Source: Rikenellaceae bacterium
GTDB lineage: Bacteria > Bacteroidota > Bacteroidia > Bacteroidales > UBA932
Direction of reading: 5' to 3'
Assembly (NCBI GenBank): GCA_022766385.1
Contig: JALEPJ010000015.1
Span: 55,013-119,012 of the forward strand
DNA: 64,000 nt
A model generated the notes under the pieces. That model was not told the DNA's origin. It made no database searches and saw only the letters and a list, made by a program, of their open reading frames with translations. Numbering within the stretch: the first letter of the stretch is position 1; each line of letters starts with the position of its first letter. The translations under genes and the position numbers were made by a program. Positions 15,853 to 25,589 of the stretch are shown one piece after another.

Positions 15853-17877
15853 TTACCAGATTATTACTCTCTCCTCCTCAGGAAGGAACATAGGGTCGCC
15901 TTCCTTGATGTCAAAGGCATCGAAGAATTGCTGGAAGTTGCGCAAAGCTGCATTTACGCGATTCTCTCCCAAAGAGTGAACGTCCTGCTTTGTGAGGCGT
16001 TCCTTTTCTTCATCATTGATATTCTGGCCCCAAACGTGGGCATAGCCGAGGAAGAAACGCTGTTGTGCGGTGAAACCGTCAATTGCCTCAGGACATTCGC
16101 CACCGAGAGAATTCATGAAGGCCGAGTATGATATGCTGAGACCGCCATGATCGGCAATGTTTTCACCTAGAGAAAGGCGGCCGTCAGCATGGAGTCCTGG
16201 CAGGACTTCGATTGCATCATATTGTTTTACAAGGATTTCCGCTTTAGCCTTGAAGGCCTCATCATCCGCAGCTGTCCACCAGTTGGTCATATTGCCGTTC
16301 TTGTCGAAGAGGCGGCCTTCATCGTCGAAGCCGTGGGTCATCTCGTGTCCGATGACAACTCCGATGGCACCGTAATTCACGGCATCATCAGCATCGGCAT
16401 TGAAGAATGGCGGCTGGAGTATTGCTGCAGGGAAGCAGATTTCATTGGTGGTCGGATTGTAATATGCGTTAACGGTTTGAGGAGTCATCCCCCACTCAGT
16501 TTTATCCTTTGGCTTGCCGAGTTTGGTCATATTGTCAGCCACCTGCCACCTCGCGGCAGCAATAAGATTGTCATAATAGCTGAGAGACGGGTCGATGCTG
16601 AGGGCCGAATAGTCCTTCCACACATCAGGATAGCCTATTTTTACGGTAAAGTTGTCGAGTTTAGCGTGAGCATAAGCCTTGGTGGAATCATCCATCCAAT
16701 CGAGGGCATCGATATGTTCACTGAAGGCCTGACGGAGATTGTTTACGATTTCGAGCACTTTTTCCTTTGATGACTCCGGGAAATATTTCGCAACATACAT
16801 CTTGCCCACAGCCTCTCCGAGCAACGAGTTCGGAACAGCCATCGCTCTCTTCCAACGAGGGCGCTTCTCGGTCACGCCACGCATCTGACGGCTGTAGAAA
16901 TCGAAAGAAGCATCATAGTATTCGTCGCTGAGATAGCTGGAAGCCTCATCAATCAAGCGAGCCGCTACATAATCCTTCAACTGTTCGAGAGGAGTTCCGG
17001 CAAACAAAGAGCTCATACCCTTGAAGAAAGAGTTCTGCTCTACGTTCAACTTATCCTGGGCAGGGATATTCCTGGTCTTGAAATATGTATCGAAGTCGAA
17101 GCCCGGGAAGAGGGTATTCAATTGTCCGCTGCTGCAAGGATTGTACAAGGCCTCAATATCACGGTTCTGAAGACGGGTCCAGGACACTTCCGCGAGTCGC
17201 GTCTCCACGGCAAAAGCATTCTCCGCAGCCTGCTGAGGCTGCTCTATTCCACTGAGTTCAAACACTTTGGAGAGATAGCTAAGATAGCCTTCACGGATAT
17301 CGGCATACTCTTCATCAAGATAGTAATCCCTGTCACCTATTCCAAGGCCGCTCTGACCGAGAGAGAGAATCTGAACGGAGCTGTCCATAAGGTCTGAATC
17401 TACATAGGTGCCGAAGAAACAGGAGCTTCCATCAGAATGAAGTTTTGCCACCAGTTTTACCAAGGAGGCCTTGTCAGCTACAGCATAAATCTCATCCAAA
17501 TACTTCTTGAGCGGCGCCCCACCCTCAGCATTGAGTCTGGTTGAATCCATCGCCATCCTGTACAGATCGACTATCTTTTTATCATCGCTTCCTTGAACGG
17601 GAGAAAGCTCACCCATTTCGGTGAACATTGCATTCAGACGCTCCTGATTCAAATCGTTCAGGACATCGAAGGTTCCATATCTTGCATATTCAGGCTTCAA
17701 AGGATTCTTCTTAATCCAGCCGCCATTGGCATAAGCGTAGAAATCGTCTTTAGGCGATACTGAGGTATCGAGATCTCCGAGGTCGATGCCAGGCACCTTG
17801 CCATTCTTGTCAGATGAGCAGGCGCACATCAGGAATAGCGGAATCATCAGCAATAAAGTGTTTCTCATATTTCGCAT
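15853..17877 (-). CDS. M13 (neprilysin/PepO) family metallopeptidase, exported lipoprotein
   Basis: A 674-residue zinc peptidase. The N-terminus MRNMRNTLLLMIPLFLMCAC with a lipobox-like Cys at residue 20 and following SSDK suggests a lipoprotein. The M13 N-terminal domain starts DDFYAYANGGWIKKNPL. The catalytic motifs are VIGHEMTHGFDDEGR (near residue 511, HExxH), ENIADHGGLSISY (third ligand Glu) and the C-terminal NAALRNFQQFFDAFDIKEGD. These peptidases cleave short oligopeptides in the periplasm or at the surface. An in-frame ATG at 17868 is an alternative start. It belongs to the five-gene minus-strand run 20543-14658. Confidence 0.95.
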   Translation of the reverse strand: MRNMRNTLLLMIPLFLMCACSSDKNGKVPGIDLGDLDTSVSPKDDFYAYANGGWIKKNPLKPEYARYGTFDVLNDLNQERLNAMFTEMGELSPVQGSDDKKIVDLYRMAMDSTRLNAEGGAPLKKYLDEIYAVADKASLVKLVAKLHSDGSSCFFGTYVDSDLMDSSVQILSLGQSGLGIGDRDYYLDEEYADIREGYLSYLSKVFELSGIEQPQQAAENAFAVETRLAEVSWTRLQNRDIEALYNPCSSGQLNTLFPGFDFDTYFKTRNIPAQDKLNVEQNSFFKGMSSLFAGTPLEQLKDYVAARLIDEASSYLSDEYYDASFDFYSRQMRGVTEKRPRWKRAMAVPNSLLGEAVGKMYVAKYFPESSKEKVLEIVNNLRQAFSEHIDALDWMDDSTKAYAHAKLDNFTVKIGYPDVWKDYSALSIDPSLSYYDNLIAAARWQVADNMTKLGKPKDKTEWGMTPQTVNAYYNPTTNEICFPAAILQPPFFNADADDAVNYGAIGVVIGHEMTHGFDDEGRLFDKNGNMTNWWTAADDEAFKAKAEILVKQYDAIEVLPGLHADGRLSLGENIADHGGLSISYSAFMNSLGGECPEAIDGFTAQQRFFLGYAHVWGQNINDEEKERLTKQDVHSLGENRVNAALRNFQQFFDAFDIKEGDPMFLPEEERVIIW

Positions 17878-17905
17878 TCTTGTTTTATTTTATAGTATAA
17901 TTGAC

Positions 17906-18832
17906 TCATTTTGAATTCAATGCATCAAGACGGGCTTTGGCGGCCATCCTTTCATTCTCGTCTGGAGAGATCTTAACAAGCAAAGGAAGGTACTTCTTCT
18001 CAAGTTTGACACTCTTCTGACGTCTTGCCATAAGTACACTGTTCTTTATGGCGTTGTAATTTCCCGGCTCCATTTTGATGACCTTGTCATAATACTTGCG
18101 GGCTGCCTTGTAGTCCTGCTTGACCACAAAATTGTAGCTGCCGAGATTGTTCATAAAGACGGTGCTCTTCGGCAAATATTTCAGCATCTTTTCCGAGAGC
18201 ATTCTGAATGATTCATAGGAAGCGGGAGTGGCCAAGGCATAGAAGCTGGCGCAGAAATCCTGTATGCCCTGCTCGAAATCATCATCGTCCAGGGAAGCGG
18301 AGGCAGACTTCCACTCCGGCTGCACGGCATAATTGTAGTCAATCAGTGAAGAAAGCAGTGAGGTGGCCATATCAGGACTTTCCTTTTCATATGAAAAAAG
18401 GGCCGTTGCCTTGTTGAAACGCAGATCCAAACGGTCCGGAGCCAGCCTGATGGCCTTGTCTATGGCCTGCTCGGAAAGTGCAAAGTATTCATCGTCAAAG
18501 TCATTCTCCTGATAATAATACACATCGCGGCCAAGGCTGTCCTTCAGAGTAAGAATAGGCTTTGCCCCCAGATATCTGGCCCCCTCCTTTTCTACCACAC
18601 GGGTACTGATGGATTTGGCGAGATATAGGTTGAACCTTCCGTAGAGCATATCCAGGTCCTCAGGAAAATCCGCTTCCCATCTATCCAGGATGATCTCGAC
18701 TCCAGGTCCGTCATAACCGACTTTTTTGACCTGATTGTCATATTTTTGCCTGTGTTCTGCAGCCGTCGTTTGAGCAAGGGCCGAAAAGGTCATAAGGCCT
18801 GCTGCAAGGGCCGAAATAATTAGTCTTCTCAT
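17906..18832 (-). CDS. Exported TPR-containing hypothetical protein
   Basis: A 308-residue protein with a Sec signal (MRRLIISALAAGLMTFSALAQ). The remainder is helical with TPR-like units, the clearest being NNLGSYNFVVKQDYKAARKY and YDKVIKMEPGNYNAIKNS near residues 225-265 and another near 130 (QAIDKAIRLAPDRLDLRFN). It is periplasmic or outer-membrane associated. Its ATG overlaps the stop of the rRNA methyltransferase gene by 4 nt, so expression is coupled to that gene, but no specific function can be read. Confidence 0.82.
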   Translation of the reverse strand: MRRLIISALAAGLMTFSALAQTTAAEHRQKYDNQVKKVGYDGPGVEIILDRWEADFPEDLDMLYGRFNLYLAKSISTRVVEKEGARYLGAKPILTLKDSLGRDVYYYQENDFDDEYFALSEQAIDKAIRLAPDRLDLRFNKATALFSYEKESPDMATSLLSSLIDYNYAVQPEWKSASASLDDDDFEQGIQDFCASFYALATPASYESFRMLSEKMLKYLPKSTVFMNNLGSYNFVVKQDYKAARKYYDKVIKMEPGNYNAIKNSVLMARRQKSVKLEKKYLPLLVKISPDENERMAAKARLDALNSK

Positions 18833-20079
18833 ATATCCATTCTGATTCTACGGGATTGAGGGTGCAGATTGTTGCATCTGCGTCCTATATTCTTCACGAA
18901 ACCGAGGGCAATACTCCTGTAAGTCACCAGGATATAGCCCAATGGGGCTTCAGGAAGACTGATACTGTCGCGATGGAGGAAACGGAGTGCCGTCTGTTTA
19001 TCCAGTTCCACCTCAGGATAGGAGCCGCGCTCGTAAGATATGCTAAGGGCCCAATCCGGATCCGGCACGAAATCCTTGCCCTTGAACTCACCTTTGCTGA
19101 CTCCCAGACGCAATGGTCTCAAGCGCTTGATCATCTCCATCGAGGCGCTGTTCGACAGGAGGACCTCCTTCTCCTCTCCGGAGGTTTTGACAAGACAGCC
19201 GGCCCATTGCCCCTCACCAGGGACTTCACCGGGTACCAGGAGATGCCCGCATCTTGTAGTTCTAATGCCGAAGGGATTTTCAGGCGGAACAATGTCGCCG
19301 CCAAGCTCAGTTGCCGCCCATTCAAGATTCGAGTCATTCTCCGCATCTTCGAAGGTACAGGTCGAGTAAACGAGCATTCCTCCCTTGCGCAATGCCGGCC
19401 AGACATCCGCCAGAATCCTCCTCTGCCGCTGTGAGCAGAGTTCAACCAGCTCCTCCGACCAGTCCTCCACCGCCTTGGGGTCTTTTCTGAACATACCTTC
19501 TCCGGAGCAAGGCACATCAGCCAGGATAATATCGAAAAAGCCTTCTAAGTTTGAAAAGGCCTTCGGGTCCTGAGAACAGACAACTACATTGGGATCACCC
19601 CAAAGAGCCACATTGTCAGACAGGACCGAAGCGCGCTGGCGCATCACTTCATTAGAAACAAGAAGGAAGGAATCCCCGCAGGCCGCCCTCAAAGAGGCCG
19701 CGAGATCGGTAGTCTTGCCACCGGGAGCCGCGCAAAGATCGAGCACCCGCAAAGGACGGGACAAATCAAAATGCTTCAGGGCTTCACGGAAAAGCCAACC
19801 CACGAACATTGCCGAGCTGTCTTGAACATAATATACGCCCGCATGGAAAAGAGGGTGAAGAGTGAAAACGGGTCTCTCGGAGAGTATATAACCGTATTCG
19901 CTCCATGGGACACGCTCCGAATCCTTTAGTATGGGCAATCGGGACGGAACAGGCTTCGAAGGGTTGAGCCTCACTGAAACGGAGGCATCTTCCTTCATTG
20001 CGCTCAGCGCCGCGGCGGCATTGCCACCTATCAGTCCCGAAAGACGATCGAAAAAGCGCTTGTCGTCGATGGATTGCAT
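18829..20079 (-). CDS. RsmF/NOP2-type RNA m5C methyltransferase
   Basis: A 416-residue SAM-dependent cytosine-5 methyltransferase. The Rossmann motif is VLDLCAAPGGKTTDLAASL near residue 112; motif IV is ADVPCSGEGMFRKDP and motif VI is YSTCTFEDAENDSNLEW, giving the two cysteines (PC and TC) of RNA m5C enzymes. The C-terminal region from about residue 290 (AGCLVKTSGEEKEVLL, LGYILVTYRSIALGFVKNIG) matches the RsmF-type extension that contacts RNA. The likely substrate is 16S rRNA, by family. It is 2 bp downstream of the SRPBCC gene and coupled to the TPR gene. Confidence 0.92.
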   Translation of the reverse strand: MQSIDDKRFFDRLSGLIGGNAAAALSAMKEDASVSVRLNPSKPVPSRLPILKDSERVPWSEYGYILSERPVFTLHPLFHAGVYYVQDSSAMFVGWLFREALKHFDLSRPLRVLDLCAAPGGKTTDLAASLRAACGDSFLLVSNEVMRQRASVLSDNVALWGDPNVVVCSQDPKAFSNLEGFFDIILADVPCSGEGMFRKDPKAVEDWSEELVELCSQRQRRILADVWPALRKGGMLVYSTCTFEDAENDSNLEWAATELGGDIVPPENPFGIRTTRCGHLLVPGEVPGEGQWAGCLVKTSGEEKEVLLSNSASMEMIKRLRPLRLGVSKGEFKGKDFVPDPDWALSISYERGSYPEVELDKQTALRFLHRDSISLPEAPLGYILVTYRSIALGFVKNIGRRCNNLHPQSRRIRMDI

Positions 20080-20081
20080 TT

Positions 20082-20543
20082 CTATCTTTTGAAAGGTGAA
20101 TCTTTGAACATGGATGGGTCTATGCCCTCCGGCATCCTACCCTCGGAGATGGCGACCATTGAATCGACTATCTTGTCGAGGGCTTCGCGGATTTTGCTTC
20201 CGAGCATCATTTTCATCATCATATTCAAGTCGGCTGACACCTCTATATGGAAATCGGTCTTTCCGGGTATGCCGGGATCATCGAAATTCATCACAATCTG
20301 GAAGCCGAATGGTGCACCGTAGTCGACAAGAACTATTTTCGTATACGGAGAACGCTCGTGAACCTTGACACCGATGCTGAAGCCCTGAACTGTGGCATTG
20401 ATGGTATCGAAATCAGCCACCACTCCTTCTTTATACTGTTCAGGAACCATCTGCTTGAAATTCCTCATATCAGTGAAGGCCATATAGAGCTCATAAGGCG
20501 GTCTTGAGACTATGCCGTGCTTGCTTTCGTAAGTTGCTGCCAT
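20082..20543 (-). CDS. SRPBCC (START-like) family protein
   Basis: A 153-residue soluble protein with the helix-grip layout of SRPBCC proteins: MAATYESKHGIVSRPPYELY, FTDMRNFKQMVPEQY, a central set of beta-strands (FSIGVKVHERSPYTKIVLVD), and a C-terminal helix rich in Met (LNMMMKMMLGSKIREALDK). Such folds bind hydrophobic ligands; no catalytic role can be assigned. It is first in the minus-strand run leading to rsmF, with a promoter about 60 bp upstream. Confidence 0.82.
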   Translation of the reverse strand: MAATYESKHGIVSRPPYELYMAFTDMRNFKQMVPEQYKEGVVADFDTINATVQGFSIGVKVHERSPYTKIVLVDYGAPFGFQIVMNFDDPGIPGKTDFHIEVSADLNMMMKMMLGSKIREALDKIVDSMVAISEGRMPEGIDPSMFKDSPFKR

Positions 20544-20604
20544 TATTTAATCGCTTAAATTATTTTCAATAATGAGGCACTTTTCTAAATTTGTGCCCAA
20601 AATA

Positions 20605-20612
20605 CAAAGATA
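20605..20612 (-). promoter_or_regulatory. -7 box for the SRPBCC-rsmF run
   Basis: CAAAGATA reads TATCTTTG on the minus strand, an exact TAnnTTTG match, about 60 bp before the ATG at 20543. The -33 element is unclear. Confidence 0.6.
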
Positions 20613-20639
20613 ACACTTTTCGATCTTATTATAACGACG

Positions 20640-21251
20640 ATGCACAGAATCTATTTCGAAAAGAGGAGTCTTGTCATTTGCGGCAATGACGATTCCTCGT
20701 TGTCCGACCCGAACGCAGTGGAATTCAGGCTCGGGGACAGGCTTGACATTCACACCTTCGTCGGAATCTTCGAATCAAGTCCCTCACTTCAAAAGATTTA
20801 TATTCCCAGCGACGACATTGAGGGCACTTACAGAAGAGTTTGCAAGGAATTCAAGGAGGTCAATGCTGCCGGAGGGCTGGTATCCAACAGGCGCGGAGAC
20901 TATCTCCTCATCAACAGAAACTCGCTTTGGGACCTGCCCAAGGGACATCAGGAAGAAGGTGAAGACATTGCCGTCACTGCGCTGAGAGAGGTCCAGGAGG
21001 AGACTGGGGTGATGGCATTGGAACTGAAGGACCTTATATGCATCACAGATCACACTTATGTTAGAAACGGAATCTGGCATCTTAAGCACACCTGGTGGTA
21101 TGAGATGTTGTACACCGACCCGGTGGACCTGACTCCGCAGAGAGAAGAGGATATCACCAAAGCAGCCTGGGTAGCCAAATCCAGTCTTCCGCCTTATCTT
21201 CAGAATTCGTATCCTTCAATAGTGGAGGTCTTCCGCGAGGCAAGAACTTGA
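20640..21251 (+). CDS. NUDIX hydrolase
   Basis: A 203-residue protein with a complete NUDIX box near residues 103-125 (GHQEEGEDIAVTALREV then QEETGV), fitting GX5EX7REUXEEXGU. These enzymes hydrolyse nucleoside diphosphates linked to another group. The first 75 residues (FEKRSLVICGNDD, EFRLGDRLDIHTFVG) form an extra N-terminal domain seen in Bacteroidota members of unknown substrate. Divergent from the SRPBCC gene. Confidence 0.9.
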   Translation: MHRIYFEKRSLVICGNDDSSLSDPNAVEFRLGDRLDIHTFVGIFESSPSLQKIYIPSDDIEGTYRRVCKEFKEVNAAGGLVSNRRGDYLLINRNSLWDLPKGHQEEGEDIAVTALREVQEETGVMALELKDLICITDHTYVRNGIWHLKHTWWYEMLYTDPVDLTPQREEDITKAAWVAKSSLPPYLQNSYPSIVEVFREART

Positions 21252-21329
21252 AAATCCTGCCTTTATATGAAACTTTCTCCAGAAAATACCGTATAATAAA
21301 TATCATACGTTTATTTCATAGTCACAATA

Positions 21330-22379
21330 ATGAAACTTTCACAATTCCAGTTCATGCTCCCGAGAGACAGGGTCGCACAGGAGCCAAGCCGCTGGCGCGA
21401 CGAATGCAAGCTGATGGTCCTCCATCGCAAAACGGGAGAAATCGAGCATAGACTGTTCAAGGATGTAATTGACTATTTCGGCAAGGGTGATCTTTTCGTT
21501 TTCAACGATACCAAGGTATTCCCTGCCAGATTGTACGGAAAGAAAGAGAAGACAGGCGCTGACATCATGGTATTCCTGCTCCGCGAACTCAACAAGGAGC
21601 AGAGGCTTTGGGACGTCATTGTAGAGCCGGCCAGAAAGATTCGCATAGGAAACAAACTCTATTTCGGAGAAAACGAGAGTCTGGTTGCCGAGGTTATCGA
21701 CAACACCACTTCAAGGGGAAGGACACTCCGTTTCCTCTATGACGGCAAGTACGAGGACTTCAAGGAACTCCTCTTCAGCCTTGGAGAGATTCCTGTCCCT
21801 ACCTGGGTTAAGCCGAAAATCACTCCGGAGGACAGTATAAACTACCAGACTATTTTTGCTGCGCACGAAGGCGCCGTCAGCTCTCCCGCTGCCGGGCTCC
21901 ACTTCAGCCGTGAGCTTTTCAATAGAATGATACTCCAGGACATAGAGAAAACATTCATCACTGTTCACATGGGTATAGGCCATTTCAGAAGAGTGGATGT
22001 GGAGGATTTGTCAAAGCACAGGACCGATGCAGAGAGAATCATAATCGGAGAGCAGGCAGCCGAGGACATCAACAGGACCAAGGCAGCAGGACATAAGGTA
22101 GTGGGTGTCGGAGTCACCGTTATCAGGGCTCTGGAAACCAATGTCACCCCGAGCAAGAAGGTAAGTCCTTGCGATACCTGGACCGATAAGTTCATATTCC
22201 CTCCTTACGAGTACTCGATTCCGGATGCCATCATTTCCAATTTCCATATGCCGGAATCAACGATGCTTATGGCAGTATCAGCTTTCGGAGGCTTTGATAA
22301 TGTAATGAATGCCTACAAGGTCGCCCTCGAAGAAGGTTACCATTTCGGACCTTACGGAGACGCAATGCTGATTATATAA
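21330..22379 (+). CDS. queA: S-adenosylmethionine:tRNA ribosyltransferase-isomerase
   Basis: Transfers and isomerises the ribosyl group of SAM onto preQ1 in tRNA to give epoxyqueuosine. The 349 residues run the full length of the family with characteristic motifs: LFVFNDTKVFPARLYGKK, EGAVSSPAAGLHFS near residue 180, THVHMG-like ITVHMGIGHFR, and the C-terminal SNFHMPESTMLMAVSAF. ATG 21330 starts MKLSQFQFMLP, the usual N-terminus. A strong terminator follows at 22409-22452. No other queuosine gene is adjacent. Confidence 0.96.
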   Translation: MKLSQFQFMLPRDRVAQEPSRWRDECKLMVLHRKTGEIEHRLFKDVIDYFGKGDLFVFNDTKVFPARLYGKKEKTGADIMVFLLRELNKEQRLWDVIVEPARKIRIGNKLYFGENESLVAEVIDNTTSRGRTLRFLYDGKYEDFKELLFSLGEIPVPTWVKPKITPEDSINYQTIFAAHEGAVSSPAAGLHFSRELFNRMILQDIEKTFITVHMGIGHFRRVDVEDLSKHRTDAERIIIGEQAAEDINRTKAAGHKVVGVGVTVIRALETNVTPSKKVSPCDTWTDKFIFPPYEYSIPDAIISNFHMPESTMLMAVSAFGGFDNVMNAYKVALEEGYHFGPYGDAMLII

Positions 22380-22408
22380 AAAAAGCAATTCCTATAAAAA
22401 ACATTAAG

Positions 22409-22452
22409 ATACTCCCCCTGATTTTATGAATTCAGGGAGAGTATTCTTTTTT
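22409..22452 (+). terminator. Terminator after queA
   Basis: A 13-bp stem with one mismatch (ATACTCCCCCTGA / TCAGGGAGAGTAT) enclosing a 10-nt loop, followed by TCTTTTTT. It separates queA from dprA. Confidence 0.88.
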
Positions 22453-22490
22453 GTTGCATACCTTTCCTCCCGGAACAAACGCATCGGGAT

Positions 22491-23660
22491 ATGGAGAAGG
22501 AATACAGCGAAAAAGTGTATTATTGCACCTTGAACAGGCTCTTCGGATTCAGGCCGGATATCACCAGAGGTATCATCGACTGCCTTGGCTCGGCTGGAGA
22601 GCTGTTCAAGATGAAGCTTGACAGTTTTTGGGGACAAAGGGGAGTCTTTGCCCAAATTGCCCCTATGCTCAATGAAAAGGAGCTTCAAGCCTCAGAGGAG
22701 GAACTGCTGATGCTGGGCGACAGGGGTATTGACTTCATCACAATTGCCGACAAGGCTTATCCCGAGCTGCTGCGAGATTGCCCAGATGCACCTGCCGGTC
22801 TATATTTCAAGAGCTGCTCTCCGGCGGAGGAAGTCTTCAACAGACGCCGGCCAATCGCGGTAGTGGGCACGAGGGATATTTCACAATACGGCCGGGAATG
22901 GTGCCAGAGGATTGTGATGACCATGGCCGAATCCGAAGGGAAGCCATTGATTGTCAGCGGGTTCGCCCTTGGAGTGGATATCACGGCCCATTTGACTGCG
23001 CTCGATACGGGATTGCCCACAGTAGCAGTGCTTCCTACCGGTATTACCGATGTATATCCTCCTCAAAACAGGAAATATGTTGATAGGCTCACCAACACTC
23101 CCGGCTGCGCCTTCATTACCGACTACCCCTGCGGAACCGTCCCCAAGGCCATCAATTTTCTGCGGAGAAACAGGATAATTGCAGGTATCTGCAGCGGAAC
23201 AATTCTCATTGAATCGAAGGCCAAGGGAGGCGGGATGATGACCGCAAGGCTGGCGACATCCTACAACAGGGATTTGATGGTATTGCCGGGAAGAGCCGAC
23301 GATATCAGGTCCGAAGGCTGCAATCAGTTATTGAAGGAGAAACTGGCGGAGCCTATAGTGGACGGAAAGGGGTTGTTGGAGACGCTGGGGCTCAGGCCGG
23401 GAATTAAAAGGACGAGGCCTGGGCTGATGGACGAAATTGAAACATTGTTCAGATGCGAACTCACGGATATCGGGCTCTCCGAGATCAAAGCCGTAGCGAA
23501 AATGATTCAGAAATACAGAGGAATCAGCGCAGACGAATTGTCGGCAGCAACAGGTTTAAACTACAGTAAAATAAGGACTTACACTGGGCTATTGGAATGT
23601 GCGGGCATCATTTCCATAGATTTGCTCCAACGTTGCTCTTTGATGGTAAGGACAGTCTGA
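22491..23660 (+). CDS. dprA: DNA-processing protein DprA/Smf
   Basis: Loads RecA onto incoming single-stranded DNA in transformation; widespread even where competence has not been shown. The 389-residue protein has an N-terminal helix-hairpin-helix-like region (1-70), the Rossmann-like DprA domain with VVGTRDISQYG near residue 125, VSGFALGVDITAH, VLPTGITDVYPPQN, RNRIIAGICSG, ESKAKGGGMMTARLA and LPGRADDIRSEGCNQLL, and a C-terminal winged helix (GISADELSAATGLNYSKIRT). All conserved blocks are present. The gene is alone between the queA terminator and the tatD promoter. Confidence 0.95.
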   Translation: MEKEYSEKVYYCTLNRLFGFRPDITRGIIDCLGSAGELFKMKLDSFWGQRGVFAQIAPMLNEKELQASEEELLMLGDRGIDFITIADKAYPELLRDCPDAPAGLYFKSCSPAEEVFNRRRPIAVVGTRDISQYGREWCQRIVMTMAESEGKPLIVSGFALGVDITAHLTALDTGLPTVAVLPTGITDVYPPQNRKYVDRLTNTPGCAFITDYPCGTVPKAINFLRRNRIIAGICSGTILIESKAKGGGMMTARLATSYNRDLMVLPGRADDIRSEGCNQLLKEKLAEPIVDGKGLLETLGLRPGIKRTRPGLMDEIETLFRCELTDIGLSEIKAVAKMIQKYRGISADELSAATGLNYSKIRTYTGLLECAGIISIDLLQRCSLMVRTV

Positions 23661-23735
23661 AACAGAAAGAAGCAGCTGTTGATAACTTGATGATAGCTTT
23701 TCCGGCGCTTTTAGTGTTTGTCGTCAATTTTTGCG

Positions 23736-23743
23736 TAATTTTG
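23736..23743 (+). promoter_or_regulatory. -7 box for tatD-ansA
   Basis: TAATTTTG matches the consensus, 21 bp before the tatD ATG. A TTTG lies at 23717-23720 with only 15-bp spacing, so the -33 element is doubtful. Confidence 0.6.
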
Positions 23744-23764
23744 CAGCCACTATAAAGCAAAACG

Positions 23765-24532
23765 ATGCAATTCATTGACACTCATACGCACCTGTCGGAC
23801 CGGGCATTTTTCGGTGAGGAGGATTCTGTCATACACAGAGCCCTGAGAGCAGGGGTAGAGATAATGCTCCAACCCGATGTGGACTCCACCGAAAGGGATG
23901 CCATGCTGGCACTCTGCAGACAGTATCCCGGTATTCTCAAGCCTATGCTCGGGCTTTATCCGGGCTCAGTAAAAGAAGACTGGAGGGATGAGATGAACCT
24001 GATGATGCAGCATCTTGACGTAAAGCCGGTTGCTATTGGTGAGATAGGTTTGGATTATCACTATGGAGCCGAATTCGCCGCCGAGCAGAAGGAAGCCTTC
24101 CGTACTCAGCTTGAACTGGCCGCACGTCTGGGACTGCCCGTAAACATACACCTGCGTGAAGCTACAGACGACTTCTTCCAAATCCTGGACGATTGCAAGC
24201 ATCTTGGTCTCGTAGGAAATCTCCATGCTTTTTCCGGCAGCTATGAAACTTTCTGCCGTCTCGGCAAATATGGGGACTGGTATGTCGGCATAGGCGGGGT
24301 GGTGACATTCAAAAAGGCATCCCTTGCCGAAGCGGTCAAGAAAATACCTCTCGACAGAATAGTCCTCGAAACGGACAGCCCGTACCTCACCCCAGTCCCA
24401 TACAGAGGGAAAAGGAATGACAGTTCATACCTTCCCGTCATAGCGGAAAAGATAGCCTCACTTCAGGGAGTGGACATCGAGAGGGTTGCGGAGCAGACCA
24501 CATTGAATGCAAAGACACTTTTCAACTTATAG
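23765..24532 (+). CDS. tatD: TatD family metal-dependent hydrolase
   Basis: A 255-residue TIM-barrel hydrolase of the amidohydrolase type with the metal ligands of TatD: FIDTHTHLSD (residues 3-12), GEIGLDYHYG near 94, NIHLREATDD near 125, HAFSGSYETF near 152, and VLETDSPYLTPVPYRGKRND near 200. Family members are 3'-5' DNA exonucleases or deoxynuclease-like enzymes. Its stop is 2 bp before ansA. Confidence 0.95.
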   Translation: MQFIDTHTHLSDRAFFGEEDSVIHRALRAGVEIMLQPDVDSTERDAMLALCRQYPGILKPMLGLYPGSVKEDWRDEMNLMMQHLDVKPVAIGEIGLDYHYGAEFAAEQKEAFRTQLELAARLGLPVNIHLREATDDFFQILDDCKHLGLVGNLHAFSGSYETFCRLGKYGDWYVGIGGVVTFKKASLAEAVKKIPLDRIVLETDSPYLTPVPYRGKRNDSSYLPVIAEKIASLQGVDIERVAEQTTLNAKTLFNL

Positions 24533-24534
24533 CC

Positions 24535-25587
24535 ATGCAGTTCCAAAAGCAAAACAGCAAAGCCTCCATACTCCTGATATACACAGGCGGCACCATTGGA
24601 ATGAAAGAGGACCCCATCGAGCAGACCCTTAAGCCCTTCGATTTCAAGCAGATACTTGAAGCAGTGCCGGAGCTTGGCAAATTCGCATGCAGGATAGACT
24701 CATATACCTTCGATCCGCTCATTGATTCATCAGATGTCGAGCCCTCTATGTGGCAGGCCCTCGCAGCGCTTATCCGGGACAACTACGGCTCCTATGATGG
24801 CTTTGTCGTACTCCACGGAACCGACACAATGGCCTATACCGCATCGGCCCTTAGCTTTATGCTGGAGAATCTCGACAAACCCGTAATCTTTACCGGAAGC
24901 CAGCTCCCGATAGGAAAGCCGAGAACCGACGGAAGGGAGAATCTCATTTCTGCCGTCGAAATCGCTTCCACCAAGAATGAAGAAGGCAGGGCAATGGTCC
25001 CGGAAGTCGCCATCTTCTTCGATTCAGTGCTGCTGAGGGGCAATAGGTCCACCAAGGTCAAATCAGAGCAGTTTGATGCCTTCCAATCATACAATTGCCC
25101 GCCTTTGGCGGAAGCGGGAATCAGCATCAGGTACAACAACACCATTGAAAGGTCCGGGGAGCAATGCGCCAACAGTCTGACTATCAGCGAAAAGCTCGAC
25201 ACAAGAGTCTCAATCCTGAAAGTGCATCCGGGTATTACTCCCCAAGTCGTGAAGAACATCCTGCTTGGACCGGAAACCAGAGCCGTAATCATTGAAACCT
25301 ACGGTTCGGGCAATGCGCCGACCAAGGATTGGTTCATCAGAATCGTGGAAGAGGCCGCTTCAATGGACAAGATTCTGATCAATGTAAGCCAATGCCTATG
25401 CGGCAGCGTGAATATGAGCTTATATGCCACAGGCAAGAAACTTGAAAATGCCGGCGTAATTTCGGGACACGATCTGACCACGGAAAGCGCACTCGCCAAA
25501 TTGTTTTACTTGATGGGTAAATACCCGAAAAACAACGAAGTAAAACGGCTTATGGGCGAGAACCTCAGGGGAGAAATCTCCAAATAA
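24535..25587 (+). CDS. ansA: Type I (cytoplasmic) L-asparaginase
   Basis: Hydrolyses asparagine to aspartate and ammonia. The 350-residue protein has both catalytic threonine motifs: LLIYTGGTIGMKEDP (residues 13-27) and VVLHGTDTMAYTASAL near residue 92, followed by KPVIFTGSQLPIGKPRTDGR. There is no signal peptide, which supports the cytoplasmic type. Cotranscribed with tatD (2-bp gap). The next gene has its own promoter beginning 3 bp after the ansA stop. Confidence 0.95.
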   Translation: MQFQKQNSKASILLIYTGGTIGMKEDPIEQTLKPFDFKQILEAVPELGKFACRIDSYTFDPLIDSSDVEPSMWQALAALIRDNYGSYDGFVVLHGTDTMAYTASALSFMLENLDKPVIFTGSQLPIGKPRTDGRENLISAVEIASTKNEEGRAMVPEVAIFFDSVLLRGNRSTKVKSEQFDAFQSYNCPPLAEAGISIRYNNTIERSGEQCANSLTISEKLDTRVSILKVHPGITPQVVKNILLGPETRAVIIETYGSGNAPTKDWFIRIVEEAASMDKILINVSQCLCGSVNMSLYATGKKLENAGVISGHDLTTESALAKLFYLMGKYPKNNEVKRLMGENLRGEISK

Positions 25588-25589
25588 AG